A stretch of 64,000 nucleotides of DNA from Aquiflexum gelatinilyticum (GTDB lineage Bacteria; Bacteroidota; Bacteroidia; Cytophagales; Cyclobacteriaceae), in NCBI RefSeq assembly GCF_024741135.1, contig NZ_JANSUY010000002.1:248001-312000 (forward strand), in the 5' to 3' direction. Below, one piece after another: positions 61,490 through 64,000 of this stretch. The translations under genes were made by a program, and so were the position numbers. The stretch's first letter is position 1; every line of letters starts with the position of its first letter. The notes beneath the pieces are model-generated. The model was not told the origin of the DNA. It worked only from the letters and a program-made list of their open reading frames with translations, and made no database searches.

Positions 61490-63214
61490 ATGGAGTATAA
61501 ATGGATAATCAGGGAAAAAGCAGATCCTAAAGCCGTGGAATCTCTGGGGAAAGAAATCAATCTCAACCAGACCTTGGCCAATATGCTTGTCAACAGAGGG
61601 GTGGATACTTTTCAGAAAGCCAAAGATTTTTTTAGACCGGATCCGGATAAGTTACATGATCCTTATTTGATGAAGGACATGGACAAGGCTGTGGAGAGAT
61701 TGGCATTGGCTATCCAAAAAGAGGAAAAAATACTGGTATACGGAGATTACGACGTAGATGGTACCACCTCCGTGGCCATGTTTTATGGGTTTTTGAAGCA
61801 ATTTTATTCCCATGTCAGTTTTTATATTCCTGACAGGTACAAAGAGGGATATGGCATTTCTGAAAAAGGTGTTCGCTTTGCAGCAGAAAACAATTTCAGT
61901 TTGGTAGTTTCTCTCGATTGCGGGATCAAAGCCATCGAAAAGGTAGCTTTGGCCAAAGAGCTCGGAGTCGATTTTATCATTTGCGACCACCACACTCCCG
62001 GAGATATTTTGCCACCTGCGGTAGCGATTTTGGATCCAAAGAGAAGTGACTGCGAATACCCTTATAAAGAATTGAGCGGTTGTGGTGTCGGATTTAAATT
62101 GGTTCAGGCATTTTCTGATTACAGAAAAGAAGATCCGGCCAAAGTAATGGCCTATCTGGATTTACTCGCCGTAAGCATCGCCGCAGATATTGTCCCGATT
62201 ACAGGAGAAAACAGAATTCTGACTTTTTATGGCATTGAGAAGATCAACAACAACCCAAGACCTGGGCTGAAAGCATTGATCCTGAGGAGCAAAATAGAAA
62301 AGGAAATAGAAATTTCAGATATTGTATTCAAAATCGGACCAAGAATCAATGCTTCCGGGAGGTTGGAACATGCCAAAGCATCTGTCGAACTTTTGATCTC
62401 TGATGATCTAGAGGATGCCCTTGCGAGAGCTGAAATAGTGGATACAGTAAATGCTGCCCGCAAAAACTTTGATGAAAACATTACCAAGGAGGCGCTGACG
62501 ATGATCCATGGAATGGAGGAAATCAGGCACAGAAAAACCACAGTATTGTTCAAAGAAGATTGGCACAAAGGAGTCATCGGAATTGTTGCGTCAAGGTGTA
62601 TAGAAAAGTATTACCGTCCTACCATCATCCTCACCGAGTCCAATAGCAAGGCAACAGGAAGTGCCCGTTCGGTTTTTGACTTTGATATCTACGAAGCCAT
62701 CAGCGAATGCAGCGACCTGTTAGAGCAATTTGGAGGCCATAAGTACGCTGCAGGATTGACACTTTCGGTAGCCAATGTACCGGCTTTTCAGGAGCGCTTT
62801 GAGGAAGTAGTCAGTGCCCGCATCAATGAAATTCACATGAAACCTGTCCTTGAGGTGGATGATGAGATCCTCTTAGACCAGATCAATTACAGGTTTTTCA
62901 ATATTTTGAAACAGATGGCACCATTTGGACCGGGCAATCCTGAACCGATCTTTTGCGTCAATCAGGTGTATGCAGAAGATGTGAGGATTCTCAAGGACAA
63001 ACACCTCAGGTTCAATGTGGTGCAGGATGGTCAGGAAACCAAACCAGTTTGTATTGCTTTCGGAATGGCTGACAAAAATATGTATCCAGATGAGATCATG
63101 TATAAGATGCTGAACCGAAAAATGCGTTTTGATTTAGCATTTGAGATCCGGGAAAATACATTTAGAAATAACAGTAGCTTGCAACTGTACGTGAAAGACA
63201 TAAAATTTGATTGA
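61490..63214 (+). CDS. recJ: Single-stranded-DNA exonuclease RecJ
   Basis: This 574-aa DHH-family 5'-3' exonuclease works in recombination and repair. Motifs: [19 protein letters not shown] (DxD), [43 protein letters not shown] (DHH), [15 protein letters not shown], and in the C-terminal DHHA1 half [13 protein letters not shown] and GPGNPEPIF. The start ATG 61490 gives the typical [12 protein letters not shown] opening. It ends TGA overlapping the lptB ATG by one base (TGATG), so translation is coupled. Confidence 0.96.
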   Translation: MEYKWIIREKADPKAVESLGKEINLNQTLANMLVNRGVDTFQKAKDFFRPDPDKLHDPYLMKDMDKAVERLALAIQKEEKILVYGDYDVDGTTSVAMFYGFLKQFYSHVSFYIPDRYKEGYGISEKGVRFAAENNFSLVVSLDCGIKAIEKVALAKELGVDFIICDHHTPGDILPPAVAILDPKRSDCEYPYKELSGCGVGFKLVQAFSDYRKEDPAKVMAYLDLLAVSIAADIVPITGENRILTFYGIEKINNNPRPGLKALILRSKIEKEIEISDIVFKIGPRINASGRLEHAKASVELLISDDLEDALARAEIVDTVNAARKNFDENITKEALTMIHGMEEIRHRKTTVLFKEDWHKGVIGIVASRCIEKYYRPTIILTESNSKATGSARSVFDFDIYEAISECSDLLEQFGGHKYAAGLTLSVANVPAFQERFEEVVSARINEIHMKPVLEVDDEILLDQINYRFFNILKQMAPFGPGNPEPIFCVNQVYAEDVRILKDKHLRFNVVQDGQETKPVCIAFGMADKNMYPDEIMYKMLNRKMRFDLAFEIRENTFRNNSSLQLYVKDIKFD

Positions 63215-63954
63215 TGATGAAGCTGAGGGCAGACAACCTAGTGAAAATATATAAAGGCCGAAGGGTGGTCAACCACATTTCTGTGGAAGTACAACAGGGA
63301 GAAATCGTGGGATTGCTTGGGCCAAACGGTGCAGGAAAAACAACGTCTTTTTACATGATCGTTGGTTTGATCCAACCCAATGAAGGGGAAATTTTTTTGG
63401 AAGACCAAAATATCACCAAGCTGCCGATGTACAAAAGAGCCAAATTGGGTATTGGTTACCTTGCTCAGGAAGCATCTGTTTTCAGAAAATTATCTGTGGA
63501 AGAAAACATCATGGCCGTATTGGAGATGACCAACAAATCCAAGGTGGAGCGCAAGGAAAAAGTGGAATCACTCTTGGAGGAATTCAGCCTGACCCATGTC
63601 AGAAAAAATCTCGGTATGGTGCTTTCGGGAGGAGAAAGAAGAAGAACGGAGATTGCAAGGGCTCTTGCAGTGGATCCAAAGTTTGTGTTGTTGGATGAGC
63701 CGTTTGCGGGCGTGGATCCTATAGCTGTGGAGGAAATCCAAGGCATCGTCGCCAAGCTGAAGACCAAAAATATCGGAATTTTGATCACGGACCACAATGT
63801 CAACGAGACGCTTTCCATCACAGACAGGGCTTACCTGATGTTTGAAGGAAAATTGCTCAAGGCCGGAACTGCCGAAGAATTGGCAGCTGATGAGCAGGTC
63901 AGAAGGGTTTATTTAGGACAGCAATTTGTACTCAAACGCAAAGTTTTTAACTGA
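63214..63954 (+). CDS. lptB: LPS export ABC transporter ATPase LptB
   Basis: This 246-aa ATPase powers lipopolysaccharide extraction and transport from the inner membrane with LptFG and LptC. Walker A is [19 protein letters not shown], the Q loop is around [12 protein letters not shown], the signature is [16 protein letters not shown], Walker [16 protein letters not shown] and the switch His [15 protein letters not shown] 63214 overlaps the recJ stop (TGATG); an alternative ATG lies one codon further. Its own stop overlaps the next ATG (TGATG), so three genes form a coupled run. Confidence 0.95.
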   Translation: MMKLRADNLVKIYKGRRVVNHISVEVQQGEIVGLLGPNGAGKTTSFYMIVGLIQPNEGEIFLEDQNITKLPMYKRAKLGIGYLAQEASVFRKLSVEENIMAVLEMTNKSKVERKEKVESLLEEFSLTHVRKNLGMVLSGGERRRTEIARALAVDPKFVLLDEPFAGVDPIAVEEIQGIVAKLKTKNIGILITDHNVNETLSITDRAYLMFEGKLLKAGTAEELAADEQVRRVYLGQQFVLKRKVFN

Positions 63955-64000
63955 TGGAAGTCGTCAATACTTTTATGACCTGGATTTTTAAGAACAGGAT
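63954..64000 (+). CDS. Start of a gene cut by the window edge, possibly GH3-family
   Basis: ATG at 63954 overlaps the lptB stop (TGATG) and gives [16 protein letters not shown] before the edge. The amphipathic opening with TW-x-x-KNRI resembles GH3/acyl-adenylase-like proteins found after lptB in Cytophagales, but 15-16 residues cannot prove it. Translational coupling with lptB is clear. Confidence 0.4.
   Translation, partial: MEVVNTFMTWIFKNR

Overview
The window reads as a chromosomal segment of a Bacteroidota bacterium, most likely order Cytophagales near Cyclobacteriaceae (Algoriphagus/Belliella-like). This is inferred from family content and style, not from a search. The indicators are weak or absent Shine-Dalgarno sequences, promoter-like TAnnTTTG motifs, a long SecA (1126 aa) without the C-terminal zinc motif, many lipoproteins and twin-arginine-like leaders, four-helix-bundle (23S-IVS type) and GxxExxY small ORFs, and ECF sigma/anti-sigma and TPR-CHAT genes. 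No rRNA, tRNA, CRISPR array, transposase or integrase was seen.

Layout. 1-6509 is a fatty-acid beta-oxidation operon: the end of a probable MarR-type regulator, then fadN-, fadA- and fadE-like genes in the Bacillus fadNAE order. Each of the two intergenic gaps holds a four-helix-bundle ORF framed by a 32-33 nt inverted repeat made of 7-nt words. 6510-6801 holds further short-word repeat arrays and a terminator. 6802-7683 is a bestrophin channel. 7960-12631 looks acquired: a HExxH protein, an attC-like hairpin, then an AraC regulator with three short-chain dehydrogenases. Paired 21-bp-spaced direct repeats precede both the AraC gene and the first dehydrogenase gene. 12932-18889 carries an epimerase, a Tat-leader protein, two VOC proteins and membrane or lipoproteins.

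18908-31296 is almost wholly minus strand: a PLP enzyme, alanine racemase, a TPR-bearing anti-sigma-like protein, its ECF sigma factor, a serine hydrolase, a predicted periplasmic TPR-CHAT protease and a large lipoprotein; one methyltransferase-like gene lies on the plus strand. 31462-37041 carries a GH29 fucosidase-like lipoprotein, four tandem decamer-word hairpins with a GxxExxY ORF, and a gluconate-2-dehydrogenase-type gamma subunit with a GMC oxidoreductase.

37126-64000 is mostly core and envelope functions: desaturase, MazG-like hydrolase, exported superoxide dismutase, dapF, secA with a SPOR-like lipoprotein and an M20 amidohydrolase, S1/P1 nuclease, recG (TTG start), Gfo/Idh oxidoreductase, a carboxylesterase next to a Nudix-HTH regulator, a BNR-repeat protein, YceI, recJ and lptB.

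The two most interesting signals are: (1) a common architecture, seen in two families of small ORFs, of inverted-repeat arms built from tandem 7- or 10-nt words, with orphan 7/8-nt arrays elsewhere; and (2) the sigma / membrane anti-sigma with TPRs / predicted periplasmic TPR-CHAT protease neighbourhood, which resembles the protease-sigma logic of Craspase but has no CRISPR.
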